DNA from: DASYFG01 sp036498565
Lineage (GTDB): Bacteria; Bacillota; Bacilli; Lactobacillales; Lactobacillaceae
NCBI GenBank assembly: GCA_036498565.1
Contig: DASYFG010000004.1
Location: 248,001 to 312,000, forward strand
DNA: 64,000 bases
Direction of reading: 5' to 3'
Shown: one piece after another, positions 1 through 8,349 of the stretch
How positions within the stretch are numbered: the first letter of the stretch is position 1
Layout: each line of letters opens with the position of its first letter
Position numbers and translations under genes: made by a program
Notes under the pieces: model-generated
What the model was told of the DNA's origin: nothing
Seen by the model: the letters and a program-made list of their open reading frames with translations, nothing else
The model's database searches: none

Positions 1-143
1 TAACACCGTACAAGTTGGCTAAGATAAGCGGTGTGAAGGAAGCGGTGATCTACAAAATCATCAAAGGTGAGCGTGAAGACATCATGTTGAGCACGGCAAA
101 AAAATTGGCAGCAGCATTGCAGTTGGATATTAATAAGTTTTAA
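1..143 (+). CDS. HTH (XRE/Cro-type) regulator, C-terminal part
   Basis: The reading frame is open from the left edge (codons in phase from base 3) and stops at TAA 141-143. The visible 46 residues contain KLAKISGVKEAVIYKIIKG and a following amphipathic helix, the pattern of the second and third helices of a Cro/C1-type DNA-binding domain. The start lies outside the window. It is followed after 18 nt by a small gene with a strong ribosome site, so the two are probably co-transcribed. DNA binding is inferred from the motif; the regulated target is unknown. Confidence 0.6.
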   Translation, partial: TPYKLAKISGVKEAVIYKIIKGEREDIMLSTAKKLAAALQLDINKF

Positions 144-161
144 CAGAAAGGAGGAGCCGAA

Positions 162-374
162 ATGGAAAGCAAAGAAAAAAGCAATATCATCGTCAATGAC
201 GACAACATTACTTTGAAGGGTGAAGCGATTGCTGTTGAAGGTTCAACAACGTTTGTTCAAAACAAAATTAGTCCCCAACCAGATATGCGATTGGGAGATG
301 TGTTAATCACAGCTGAAAAGGTTTACGAACAAACCAAGAACGGACTTCGTGAAGTACCGGGACAAAACAACTAG
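162..374 (+). CDS. Small hypothetical protein (70 aa)
   Basis: An ATG preceded by AAAGGAGGAG at good spacing opens a 70-residue, charged, soluble protein with no membrane segment and no motif I recognise. It follows the partial HTH gene by 18 nt in the same direction, so it may be its operon partner. Its last codons overlap the stop of the convergent small gene by 4 nt. The coding call rests on the ribosome site and the protein-like composition. Confidence 0.55.
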   Translation: MESKEKSNIIVNDDNITLKGEAIAVEGSTTFVQNKISPQPDMRLGDVLITAEKVYEQTKNGLREVPGQNN

Positions 375-583
375 TACTCTGTGATTGTGATTTCAAACGT
401 ACTAAAAATGTCAACGTAGTCGTCTGAAAATAAAGTAAACAGTTCATCACCGTTAGCAAAGGTTTGTCGAACGGCTTTGCTACTACCAAGTTGTTCAATT
501 ATGCGCCCTTCTGCAGAAGGTGTTTCAAGTTTAAATTGAAAATCTCTTGGTAAACGGTGGTGATATGGAAATTCTTTATCCAT
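371..583 (-). CDS. Small hypothetical protein (70 aa)
   Basis: On the minus strand the ATG ending at 583 is preceded by GGAGAGGAG about 9 nt upstream, and a TATAAT-like -10 lies at 631-636 (minus sense). The product is 70 residues, mixed charge, with no membrane segment or known motif. It converges on and overlaps the preceding gene by 4 nt. Its putative -35 region would fall at the edge of the inverted-repeat element starting at 641, so that element may have altered its promoter. Function unknown. Confidence 0.45.
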   Translation of the reverse strand: MDKEFPYHHRLPRDFQFKLETPSAEGRIIEQLGSSKAVRQTFANGDELFTLFSDDYVDIFSTFEITITEY

Positions 584-640
584 TGTTCATTTCTCCTCTC
601 CTAGTGTCAGGCGAATGAGCCAGCAACAACATTATACAAA

Positions 641-959
641 ATAATCAACAAGTGGTGACACCGGCCACGAATCTGAGCAAAAGAAAACGACCAAACAGGG
701 CTATTGCTTGGTCGTTGCGGAAATTATTATCAATGGACAAATAACCCTTGGCCTAAGTCACTTGGCAGTATCGCCCCTGCGGTGCTGACTTGATAGCAAA
801 CTACAAAATCTCACGCTCCGTCCACGACCTTAGCCCCAGATAAAACGGTCCACGATTTTGAAAGTTAACTACACTGATACACCGTTGTACAAAAGTTGGG
901 TCAAAAGAACCACCACCTTTGCTAAAAATTTGTGGCCGGTGTGACCACTTGTTGATTAT
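641..959. mobile_element. MITE-like element or deleted IS remnant with 31-bp inverted ends
   Basis: Bases 641-671 and the reverse complement of 929-959 match at 29 of 31 positions, starting ATAATCAACAAGTGGT and running to GGCCAC-AAT. The 319-bp interior holds no intact transposase. A minus-strand terminator lies just inside the left end, as at the end of many IS transposase genes. No clear target duplication was seen. The element lies immediately upstream of the ribosome site of the broken gene at 981. The IS family could not be assigned. Confidence 0.6.
678..716 (-). terminator. Rho-independent terminator inside the inverted-repeat element
   Basis: AACGACCAA and TTGGTCGTT form a perfect 9-bp stem, and on the minus strand they are followed by TTTTCTTTT. 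It would stop transcripts running leftward through the element before the minus-strand gene at 371-583. Confidence 0.5.
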
Positions 960-980
960 ATCAGAAAGGAGGCAGGCACG

Positions 981-1196
981 GTGCCACGAATGAAACAACC
1001 TGCTGACAAAGTTCGGGGCTATCCAAATTAACAGAAGTCAGCACAGGAAGCGCGCGACTATCTGCGTGTTCACAATGATGAAAAATGGCGTGAAGTTCAA
1101 AAGGAGCTAACGCCGACCTACATTGGCAATTCTCGCCGAGCCACTTATGGCTTGTGGGATTTAGATGATTATCAAGAAACACATCGAGAAATTTAA
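981..1196 (+). pseudogene. Small gene interrupted by an in-frame TAA
   Basis: A good ribosome site (AAAGGAGG at 965-972) precedes a GTG at 981 (or ATG at 990). The frame reads 16 residues, meets TAA at 1029-1031, then continues open in the same frame for about 54 residues to TAA at 1194-1196. The downstream part is protein-like (for example WREVQKELTPTYIGNSRR) and rich in charged residues. A single base change in one codon would restore one 71-residue protein. I do not recognise the family. Confidence 0.45.
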
Positions 1197-1233
1197 ATGG
1201 TGACCGACCAGCGTGCTTCGTGATAATTAAGAC

Positions 1234-1270
1234 GCAAAAAAACGCCTAAGGGGCGCAACCCTCAGACGTT
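1234..1270 (-). terminator. Orphan minus-strand terminator
   Basis: In minus sense, AACGTCTGAGGG pairs with CCCTTAGGCGTT (two G-U pairs) across a short loop and is followed by seven T. There is no minus-strand gene to its right in the 1300-1400 interval, so it may be the leftover end of a deleted gene. Apart from this and a weak dinG promoter, 1197-1406 shows nothing I can name. Confidence 0.45.
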
Positions 1271-1347
1271 AGGTATAAATCAATTTCGTAGTAAGTTTAT
1301 ATCTCAATTTCTTCAAAAGTTGAGAAAAAAGTAATGGAGGCAACTAT

Positions 1348-1374
1348 TTGAGTAAAGCTGGGCGCTAATATGAT
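1348..1374 (+). promoter_or_regulatory. Candidate dinG promoter
   Basis: TTGAGT at 1348-1353 and TATGAT at 1369-1374 with a short 15-nt spacer lie 32 nt before the dinG start. The spacing is suboptimal, so this is only a candidate. Confidence 0.3.
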
Positions 1375-1406
1375 AAACTAAAATTAAATGAAAAAAGGAG
1401 TGACAA

Positions 1407-3689
1407 ATGCGCCCAAATGCTTTATTTGCGGTCTTGGATTTGGAAACGACGGGGCAAAGTTACCGTCAAAACGGCAAGATTATCCAAATCGGCCTTACTT
1501 TTGTAAAAAATGGACAGATCGTGGATCGCTTTGAGTCGTTTGTCAATCCGGGTCAGTTATTAGATCGTGGCATTCAACAGCTCACTCACATTGCGCAAAG
1601 TGACGTGGATCATGCGCCGTATTTTGAGGAAATTGCGCCGATTTTGGCGGCGCGTTTGGCGGATACGGTGATTGTCGCGCACAATGTGAATTTTGATTAT
1701 CCTTATTTAAGTGCGGCGTTTGTTGAAGCGGGTTTGCCGGCTTTGACCAATGACGCGATTGATACGGTGACGTTGGCGCAAGTTTTGTTGCCAGAAGCGC
1801 CGGGTTATCGTTTGGGCGATGTCACCGCGGCGTTGCAGATTGAATTGACGCAAGCGCACCGAGCCAACGCGGATTCTGATGCGACGGCAGCGTTGTTTTT
1901 GCGCTTGTGGGAATTGGCGGCGCATTTACCGGCTGAAACGTTGACACAACTAGCAACCGGACAATGGCGTTTCATTCGTCAAACCCAAGATTTTTTCAAA
2001 TTAATGACGAGTCACGCCGACAATGCGCAGTTTAAGCGCGCCTATAATGCGGTGATGATTCGCGAAGTCGTTGCACCGGCGACCAATGCGCAAGCGCCCA
2101 GTTTTAATGCGTCGCAAAAGCAATTTATGAAGCAAATGCAATTGGCGCACACGCAACAATTGCCGTTTGTCCAATGGGAAGTTGCACCGAAAATAGGCAA
2201 AATTCCAGCTTATGTCGCAGCAATTCAAAAGCTAGCGCAACCAGTTATTTTGCTTAGTGATGACGCGGATTTGCGTGATGAGCAAGCGCACGCGTTACAA
2301 CAGGCGGGCGTGCCATTTGCGTTGCTGCGTCAAGCCGGTGCGTATTTGTCGTTGCGCCAATTTGTGGCGCGTTTGCAAACGGTTGAAAGCGCGCCGTACC
2401 AGCTACAAAAAGCGCGTTTGCTTGTCTGGTTGACGCAGACCACAACCGGTGATTTGTCAGAAATTCAAGTGCCATTGGTGCCGCAATTATTAGCGGAATT
2501 ACAAGCCGACAGCCACGATAGCGGCGTGAGTTTCTATCAAGCGGCCTGGCAAAAAGCGCGCCAAAGTCGCATTTGGTTGTTCGACACCGCCAGCTTTTTA
2601 CGGGAACAAACGGCGTTGGATCGTTTGTTGGACGGGCGCAAATCATTGTTATTGGTGGACAATCCTTTGCAATTGTTAGCGCAATTGGCGCAAACTTGGC
2701 AAGCGACTTTAGCGGTCCAAGATTTGCGTGAAAGCTTATTGACTTTAACGCAAACGACGCTACCAATCGCTTGGTCAAAAACGCGCCGACACAACATTCA
2801 CGCCGCCGGCACCAGCGCGTTGCAATGGCTGAAAAAAGCCACGACTGAGACGACGCGCACGGCCGTGGATCATTTGTTGGCGCAGCTGGCTTTGTTGCAA
2901 GTTGAGTTGGCGCACGAAGATGATTTTGCGACGGTTTTGAGCGTTGTGACCCGGAATTTACAAGCGATGCAGGACTGGGCGTTTTTGAGCGATGTCAGCG
3001 ACGACGCGCTCCAAATCAACCACGACGCGACGCATTTACGCTGGTCGGTGACGCCAAATTGGCTTTGGGCACATTATTTTTTGGCAAAACATGCTAAAAT
3101 TTGGATAGTGGGCGAATTATTTACGCCTGAATGGCGCGATTTTATTGCTGAACAAAGTACGCAACAAAAATGGACCAACGTCGAGCGCGTGGTGCACAAT
3201 CCAAATTTGCCGGTGTTAACCGTGGTGTTGCCGGGTGAATGGCCGATTTTACAACATTTACAAGCATTGGCGGCGGTGCCGGAATTAAGCCAAATCACGG
3301 TCATTTTGCCAACACAAGCCGAAGTGGACGCCTTATACAACAAAATTCGTTATGGCCTAGCGCCGCATACAACGATTTTGGCGGAAGCAATTCATGGCAG
3401 CCGCGAGAAAATTTTGCGGCAGTTGACCGCGAATGCACAAACGATTTTGCTCACCACGCCAAGCTTTGTATTAGAAACTGGCGCGAAAACTGGGTCGGTC
3501 GTTGTTTGGCCAAATGGCTTACTCGCCAATGACATGCTGTTGCGCGCCATTCAAACGACGTTACAGCAAAACAGCCAGCACCCGCTGTTAGTCGCCAACG
3601 TGGCGTTTACTTTACCAGGGGTTAGGGTGCAAACTTTGACCGAGAGCCGAAAATTAGCTGCCCAATATCGGGATTTGTTGTCAGAATAA
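1407..3689 (+). CDS. dinG: DinG-type exonuclease with degenerate helicase domain
   Basis: Start ATG follows AAAAAAGGAG at good spacing. Residues 1-180 form a DEDDh 3'-5' exonuclease domain: DLETTG near the N-terminus, HNVNFDYPYL in the middle and HRANADSDA later give the expected acidic residues and histidine. The remainder aligns in order with a DinG/XPD-type superfamily 2 helicase but has lost the key motifs. The Walker A position reads VAPKIGKI instead of GTGKS, the DEAH box position reads LLVDNPLQLL, and the final Q-GR-IR motif is absent. At 760 residues it is shorter than usual Gram-positive DinG (about 900). The exonuclease is therefore probably active while ATP-driven unwinding is very unlikely. 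It is followed by the YpmB-like gene and aspB, the usual order in Lactobacillales. Confidence 0.85.
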   Translation: MRPNALFAVLDLETTGQSYRQNGKIIQIGLTFVKNGQIVDRFESFVNPGQLLDRGIQQLTHIAQSDVDHAPYFEEIAPILAARLADTVIVAHNVNFDYPYLSAAFVEAGLPALTNDAIDTVTLAQVLLPEAPGYRLGDVTAALQIELTQAHRANADSDATAALFLRLWELAAHLPAETLTQLATGQWRFIRQTQDFFKLMTSHADNAQFKRAYNAVMIREVVAPATNAQAPSFNASQKQFMKQMQLAHTQQLPFVQWEVAPKIGKIPAYVAAIQKLAQPVILLSDDADLRDEQAHALQQAGVPFALLRQAGAYLSLRQFVARLQTVESAPYQLQKARLLVWLTQTTTGDLSEIQVPLVPQLLAELQADSHDSGVSFYQAAWQKARQSRIWLFDTASFLREQTALDRLLDGRKSLLLVDNPLQLLAQLAQTWQATLAVQDLRESLLTLTQTTLPIAWSKTRRHNIHAAGTSALQWLKKATTETTRTAVDHLLAQLALLQVELAHEDDFATVLSVVTRNLQAMQDWAFLSDVSDDALQINHDATHLRWSVTPNWLWAHYFLAKHAKIWIVGELFTPEWRDFIAEQSTQQKWTNVERVVHNPNLPVLTVVLPGEWPILQHLQALAAVPELSQITVILPTQAEVDALYNKIRYGLAPHTTILAEAIHGSREKILRQLTANAQTILLTTPSFVLETGAKTGSVVVWPNGLLANDMLLRAIQTTLQQNSQHPLLVANVAFTLPGVRVQTLTESRKLAAQYRDLLSE

Positions 3690-3751
3690 CTGACATAAAA
3701 TGAACCGCTGGGCGGAAAAATTCATTATGATAAAAGGAGCGGGTTTGCCGC

Positions 3752-4288
3752 ATGATGCAATTAGAACGACAAGTGATGTTGCGCCAGCAACGCAATAACA
3801 GTCGCATTCACTGGGGCCGAGTTTGGTTTTGGGGAATTGGCATTTTTTTGGTGCTCAGCGTGATTGTGATGTGGTTGTTATACGGGGCTTTGGCACCGAT
3901 GCGCACCGCACAAAACGAGGCGCGCCAGACGGTTTTTGCACATACTGATTTGACACATATTGCCAAATTCTATGTCGATGACCGCCAAAAAACAACCTAT
4001 GCCGTTATCGGTCAAAACGACGCCGGCACCCAAGAAGTGGCCTTATTTACCAAGGGACAAACCAAAAATATTACTGTAATCAAGCGCTCATCAGGCATGA
4101 GTGATGCGCAAATTCAAAATTTTGTCCAGACCAAATACAAGCCCAAAGATATTTTGAAAATCACACCAAGTTTGTATGAAAAAACGCCCGTTTGGGAAGT
4201 GACTTACACGGATCGTGCGGGGCGTTTGAATTATTTGACGTTGGATTTTAAAACTGGTAAAGCCTACCGCACAATCAGCGGTTTATAG
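3752..4288 (+). CDS. YpmB/DUF5590-type membrane-anchored protein
   Basis: 178 residues: a basic cytoplasmic start, one transmembrane segment at about residues 28-50, then an extracellular domain with the YpmB/TseB-like pattern of two small repeats and a C-terminal stretch ending LDFKTGKAYRTISGL. The position between dinG and aspB matches ypmB in Bacillus and lactobacilli. The ribosome site GGAG lies 12 nt before ATG ATG, so either ATG could be used. Proteins of this family act at the cell envelope; the exact role here is not shown by the sequence. Confidence 0.7.
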   Translation: MMQLERQVMLRQQRNNSRIHWGRVWFWGIGIFLVLSVIVMWLLYGALAPMRTAQNEARQTVFAHTDLTHIAKFYVDDRQKTTYAVIGQNDAGTQEVALFTKGQTKNITVIKRSSGMSDAQIQNFVQTKYKPKDILKITPSLYEKTPVWEVTYTDRAGRLNYLTLDFKTGKAYRTISGL

Positions 4289-4304
4289 CAAAAAGGAGAT
4301 CACC

Positions 4305-5483
4305 ATGACATTGGCACAACGCACAACGGAAATCGCCCCTTCACCAACCCTTGCGATGGCAAAAAAAGCCAAAGAAATGCAAGCGGCCGGCATTGATGTG
4401 ATTAATTTGGGGGTGGGTGAACCTGATTTTACAACCCCAAATTATATTGTGGACGGTGCCAAATCCGCCATGGACGCCGGGCAAACGAGTTTTTACACGC
4501 CGACGGCTGGTTTGCCAGCACTACGCCAAGCGATTGCAGCGGATACTTTCAAACGTACCGGCCAGGAAATCACCGCCGAGCAAGTTGTCGTAACTGCCGG
4601 CGCAAAATTAGCGTTGTACGCCTTGATGCAAGTGCTGGTTGACCCAAATGACATTGTCGTCACGCCTGCGCCGTACTGGGTGAGTTACTCCGAACAAGTC
4701 AAATTAGCGGGTGGTCGGCTGGCCGCAATCGTGCCAGCTGCGCCTGATTTGAAAATCACGCCAGCTGAATTAAGTGCTTTCGATGGCAAAATCAAAGTGT
4801 TCATTTTGAATTCACCGAATAATCCAACCGGGGCGGTTTATTCTCGCGCTGAATTAAGCGCGTTGTTGGACTGGGCGGATGCCAACGATGTGTATGTGAT
4901 TTTGGATGAAATTTATGGGCAATTAGTCTATAACGATGCCGAATTTACCTCTGGTTTAGCGTTGCGCCAGTTGAGCGATAGCAAATTAATTATTATCGAC
5001 GGTGTGTCAAAAGCTTATGCCATGACGGGTTGGCGGATTGGCTGGGCTTTGGCCGATGCGACCATTATTAATGCGATGAGCAATTTGTTGGATCACATGA
5101 CGTCCAATCCCAGCGCAGTGGCGCAATACGCAGCGTTAACTGCTTTGACGACGGACAGCGATGCGTTGGGTGAGATGCGCGTGGCATTTGAAGAACGCTT
5201 GAATGCGACGTTTGCTGGTTTGCAAAAAGTGCCGCATTTGACGTTGACCCACAAGCCGCAAGGCGCATTTTATTTGTTCCCCAAAGTCGACGATGCCGCA
5301 CTTGCCGCGCACGGCGTGACATCAACAGATGAGTTAGCACTGAAAATTTTGACCGAAGCGCACGTTGCTTTGCCAGCTGGGGAAGGCTTTGGTATGCCGG
5401 GATATTTGCGTTTGGGTTACGCCAAAGACCAAGCGACGTTGGACGAGGCTTTGCGCCGGTTGACGGTATTTTTTGAGGATTAA
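4305..5483 (+). CDS. aspB: Pyridoxal-phosphate aminotransferase, AspB family (class I)
   Basis: 392 residues, preceded by AAAGGAG. It has the fold-type I aminotransferase landmarks: NLGVGEPDF near the N-terminus, NSPNNPTG before mid-protein, DEIYGQLVY with the cofactor-contacting Asp/Tyr, and SKAYAMTGWRIGW with the Schiff-base lysine. Expected reaction: aspartate + 2-oxoglutarate to oxaloacetate + glutamate. Family members also serve as the acetyl-diaminopimelate aminotransferase, a step for which no other gene is present in the lysine cluster at 43927-51611, so a second role is possible. Followed at once by a terminator. Confidence 0.85.
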   Translation: MTLAQRTTEIAPSPTLAMAKKAKEMQAAGIDVINLGVGEPDFTTPNYIVDGAKSAMDAGQTSFYTPTAGLPALRQAIAADTFKRTGQEITAEQVVVTAGAKLALYALMQVLVDPNDIVVTPAPYWVSYSEQVKLAGGRLAAIVPAAPDLKITPAELSAFDGKIKVFILNSPNNPTGAVYSRAELSALLDWADANDVYVILDEIYGQLVYNDAEFTSGLALRQLSDSKLIIIDGVSKAYAMTGWRIGWALADATIINAMSNLLDHMTSNPSAVAQYAALTALTTDSDALGEMRVAFEERLNATFAGLQKVPHLTLTHKPQGAFYLFPKVDDAALAAHGVTSTDELALKILTEAHVALPAGEGFGMPGYLRLGYAKDQATLDEALRRLTVFFED

Positions 5484-5503
5484 GACGCTTAGCGTCTTTT
5501 TTT
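5482..5503 (+). terminator. aspB terminator
   Basis: Stem AAGACGC-TTA-GCGTCTT followed by a T run. The same GACGCTTAGCGTC core recurs at the end of hisC. Confidence 0.85.
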
Positions 5504-5565
5504 GTTGCATTTTTTTCTAAAATTCATTATGCTTTTGGCAAAGATTAAAAAATGGTGGCAACTAA

Positions 5566-6408
5566 ATGATTAAAAAAGATGGACACACGCACACACAATT
5601 TTCACATCATGGCTCATTGGAGGACGTGGCGGCTTATATTGAGCGAGCGATTGCGTTGGGATTTGAGGAATATGTGGTGACCGAACATGCGCCATTGCCG
5701 GCGGATTTTGTGGCGGACAATCCTCAAGAGGCGCAATATTTGGCAGAATCCGCGATGACGCCAGCCGAAGCAGAGTTGTATTTTGAACAAATGGCGTATT
5801 TAGCGCAACGTTTTGCGGATAAAATCGCGCTTAAAACCGGTCTGGAAGTGGATTATTTGGTCGGTTATGAGGCGCAAACGCAAGCCATTCTGGATCAATA
5901 TGCGCAACAACTTGATGAAGTGGTGCTATCCGTGCATTTTATGCCGAATCAAAGCGGCCTTATTTATGTCATTGACGGCGATCCGGAAACTATTCAGCGG
6001 GAATTTTTGGTCAATATGACGCCAGATCAACTGTTTAAACGTTACTATGACACGGTTTTGGCTTCTGTCAAAGCTGATTTGAACTTGCCGGCAGTTGTGC
6101 GGGTGGGGCATTTGACGTTGATTCGCAAGTTCCAGCGTTATTTCGATTTCCCAGCTTTTAATCCTGAAATTCGCGCGCAAATCACCAACATTTTAATGGT
6201 GATGCAACACAAAAATTATCAACTCGACGTGAATGCGGCCGGTTTATTCAAACCGTATGCCCAAGAAATTTATCCAGATTTTCAAACTTTAAAACAGGCG
6301 GCAGCGCTGGAAATTCCGTTGATTTACGGCTCAGATGCGCATGAAGTTGCAGCTGTTGGCCAAGGCTATGCGCAAGTTGAAGCGCAATTAAAAATGATTT
6401 TAAAATAA
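5566..6408 (+). CDS. hisK: Histidinol-phosphatase, PHP family
   Basis: 280 residues beginning MIKKDGHTHTQFSHHG, the HTH metal-binding motif of the PHP superfamily. Later metal ligands are TEHAPLP, the SVHFMP stretch and GSDAHE near the C-terminus. It hydrolyses histidinol phosphate to histidinol, the step before hisD. The his operon downstream has only a monofunctional HisB, so this phosphatase completes the pathway. It sits just upstream of, and outside, the T-box promoter unit, so its expression is probably not under the same tRNA control. The ribosome site is weak (TGGTGG). Confidence 0.88.
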   Translation: MIKKDGHTHTQFSHHGSLEDVAAYIERAIALGFEEYVVTEHAPLPADFVADNPQEAQYLAESAMTPAEAELYFEQMAYLAQRFADKIALKTGLEVDYLVGYEAQTQAILDQYAQQLDEVVLSVHFMPNQSGLIYVIDGDPETIQREFLVNMTPDQLFKRYYDTVLASVKADLNLPAVVRVGHLTLIRKFQRYFDFPAFNPEIRAQITNILMVMQHKNYQLDVNAAGLFKPYAQEIYPDFQTLKQAAALEIPLIYGSDAHEVAAVGQGYAQVEAQLKMILK

Positions 6409-6413
6409 AAATG

Positions 6414-6442
6414 TTGACATTAAATGAGTTAAGTGCCATAAT
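6414..6442 (+). promoter_or_regulatory. his operon promoter
   Basis: Perfect TTGACA at 6414-6419, 17-nt spacer, CATAAT at 6437-6442. Transcription would start about 6450, at the beginning of the T-box leader. Confidence 0.8.
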
Positions 6443-6449
6443 TTACTCA

Positions 6450-6733
6450 AGTTAATCATATTTAAAAATTTTACGGACGAGTAACCAATAAATCATGCTA
6501 AGAGAGTCGCTAAACGAAAGTGCTGGGATGGCGACCATGATTGTTGGCGAACCACACCCGTTAGATGCTTTGGCATCGGTTTTTGACGATTCGTCTCGTT
6601 TATCAGACGTCGCCTATTTCGTAGGTGAATGAGGAATAAATCGTAAGGTTTGTTCGAATTGAGGTGGGAACACGATTTGTCGTCCTCAACAACTAGTACA
6701 GGAATTGTACGGGTTGTTGAGGACTTTTTTTGT
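6450..6733 (+). promoter_or_regulatory. T-box riboswitch, histidine-specific
   Basis: The leader ends with the T-box core GAGGTGGGAACACG at 6661-6674, a variant of AGGGTGGNACCGCG that keeps the UGGN bulge. It is then replaced by a terminator. The bulge reads UGGG, which pairs with an acceptor end CCCA; tRNA-His is the tRNA with discriminator C73. A CAC triplet followed by A (6553-6555) in the stem I region fits a histidine specifier. Uncharged tRNA-His would stabilise the antiterminator and turn on the his genes. The stem I fold was judged by eye. Confidence 0.85.
6682..6731 (+). terminator. T-box attenuator terminator
   Basis: GTCCTCAACAAC pairs perfectly with GTTGTTGAGGAC around an inner GTAC/GTAC stem and is followed by seven T. 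The 5' arm overlaps the antiterminator partner sequence. Confidence 0.85.
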
Positions 6734-6750
6734 TAGCAAAGGAGTTTTTG

Positions 6751-8349
6751 ATGGTTGAAAATACATTACCGTTAGGGTCACGCGATGAATATGGGGCGGC
6801 GTTACGCGCGAAAAATCAATTAAAACAACGCATTAGTGCTTTTTTTGAAGCCCAAAATTATACGCCAATTAGCACGCCTTTGATTGAAAAATCACGCGTG
6901 TTTGCCGCAGATAAAGTGTCCGAACAATTTCATTTTTACGATCGCATTGGCGAAGCGGTGACTTTGCGCTCGGATATGACGTTGCCGATTGCGCGTTTCA
7001 TGGCCGCTAATCAAATGACCACGCCGGTTAATTTGTATTATGTGGGCGATGTTTTTCATGCCTCAGAACCGATGTCGGGTGCGTACAATCAAATGAGTCA
7101 AGCGGGCATTGAAGTGATTGATCAACCAGATTTGCTTGGAGAGAAGCAAGCTTTGCTGGCGTTGATTGATTTGGCACATGAACTTGACATCGGTCCGTTG
7201 GAAATTGAATTAGCGGACGTTCGCTTTGCTGATGCTTTGTTGGAGACAACTACGATTGCACCAAGTGCAAAAGATGCGTTAAAACAAGCTGTCTTTAACA
7301 AAGATTGGTCCAGTTATTTGGTCCAGTTGGACGCGTTAGATGTCACGAATGATGTGCACGCGTTGCTTGCTAATTGGCCGATTGCTACGAGTCGCGACGA
7401 AAGTGTATTTGACTTATTGCCGGACACACCAGCGTTGGCAACGATTTTACAAGCTTGGCAGACGCTCAAAAATGAACTGACGACTGATATCGTGACGGTA
7501 CGTTTTGATTTGGCGGCGGCACCGACACAACCGTATTACACGGGCATGATGTTTAAAGCATTTGCGCCAAAGTTAGGGCGTTACGTGTTCACCGGTGGCC
7601 GTTATGATGAGTTATTAGTCGATGCGACGGGCCGGCATTTGTCAGCGGTGGGGGCGGGATTTGATATTGAACATGTGCTCAATCCGATTGCGATGGCCAC
7701 GACAAAACCGCTGATTTATGTGTTGGCCAAAGGGCGTGTCACCGAAGACGCCAAACCACTTTTGGCTGCGGCAGGGGTCGATATTGACGTGCTCGATTCT
7801 GCCAAACGACAACTGTTTTTCCAATCAGCGGATGGTCAAAGCATCTTTATTTTGGTCAAACCAGATGATGTATTGCGCTATTTAGACAATGGGATTGGCG
7901 ATGTGGGGTTGGTGGGCTCCGACACGTTGTATGAAGCGGTTCATCAACATTTTGACATGTTAGATTTACGCACGGGCAAAGCCCAGTTTGTACTGGCCTC
8001 AAAAACGGATTGGCAAATGACCACCAGCGGTCGCAAACGCATTGCCACCAAATACCCCAAACGCACCCGCGATTACTTTGCCAAGCGCGGCGAAGATGTC
8101 GATATTGTGAAATTAAGTGGTTCAGTCGAGCTGGCGCCTTTGACCGGTTTGGCCGATGCGATTGTCGACATTACGCAAACGGGCGCGACTTTACGGGAAA
8201 ATCATTTAGCCGTGTTTGATGAATTAGGCGATATTTCGACGCGCTTAGTCGTCCACCGGCAATCGCTGCGCCGTCACCAAGCGCAATTGATGCCACTTTT
8301 GACAAAATTGATGCAATTAACAGGAGGTTTCACGAATGAAACGACTTAA
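6751..8349 (+). CDS. hisZG: Fused ATP phosphoribosyltransferase regulatory (HisZ) and catalytic (HisG) subunits
   Basis: ATG at 6751 follows AAAGGAG by 6 nt; a TTG further upstream lies in the terminator and is not the start. Residues 1-312 are HisZ, a catalytically inactive histidyl-tRNA-synthetase relative (LRSDMTLPIARF, FTGGRYDELL). Residues 315-525 are a short-form HisG: VLAKGR, IGDVGLVGSDTL, ATKYP, ELAPLTGLADAIVDITQTG. These are normally two proteins that assemble as an octamer. Here they form one 532-residue chain with no stop or ribosome site between them. It catalyses ATP + PRPP to phosphoribosyl-ATP, the first step of histidine synthesis. It overlaps hisD by 14 nt. Confidence 0.9.
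   Translation: MVENTLPLGSRDEYGAALRAKNQLKQRISAFFEAQNYTPISTPLIEKSRVFAADKVSEQFHFYDRIGEAVTLRSDMTLPIARFMAANQMTTPVNLYYVGDVFHASEPMSGAYNQMSQAGIEVIDQPDLLGEKQALLALIDLAHELDIGPLEIELADVRFADALLETTTIAPSAKDALKQAVFNKDWSSYLVQLDALDVTNDVHALLANWPIATSRDESVFDLLPDTPALATILQAWQTLKNELTTDIVTVRFDLAAAPTQPYYTGMMFKAFAPKLGRYVFTGGRYDELLVDATGRHLSAVGAGFDIEHVLNPIAMATTKPLIYVLAKGRVTEDAKPLLAAAGVDIDVLDSAKRQLFFQSADGQSIFILVKPDDVLRYLDNGIGDVGLVGSDTLYEAVHQHFDMLDLRTGKAQFVLASKTDWQMTTSGRKRIATKYPKRTRDYFAKRGEDVDIVKLSGSVELAPLTGLADAIVDITQTGATLRENHLAVFDELGDISTRLVVHRQSLRRHQAQLMPLLTKLMQLTGGFTNETT

Noticed and set aside
801..998. 65-residue minus-strand reading frame in the inverted-repeat element
   Set aside because: It runs through one inverted repeat, has no ribosome site and matches no transposase I know.
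2254..2778. 174-residue minus-strand frame inside dinG
   Set aside because: Antisense shadow of a GC-biased coding region; no ribosome site and unlikely composition.
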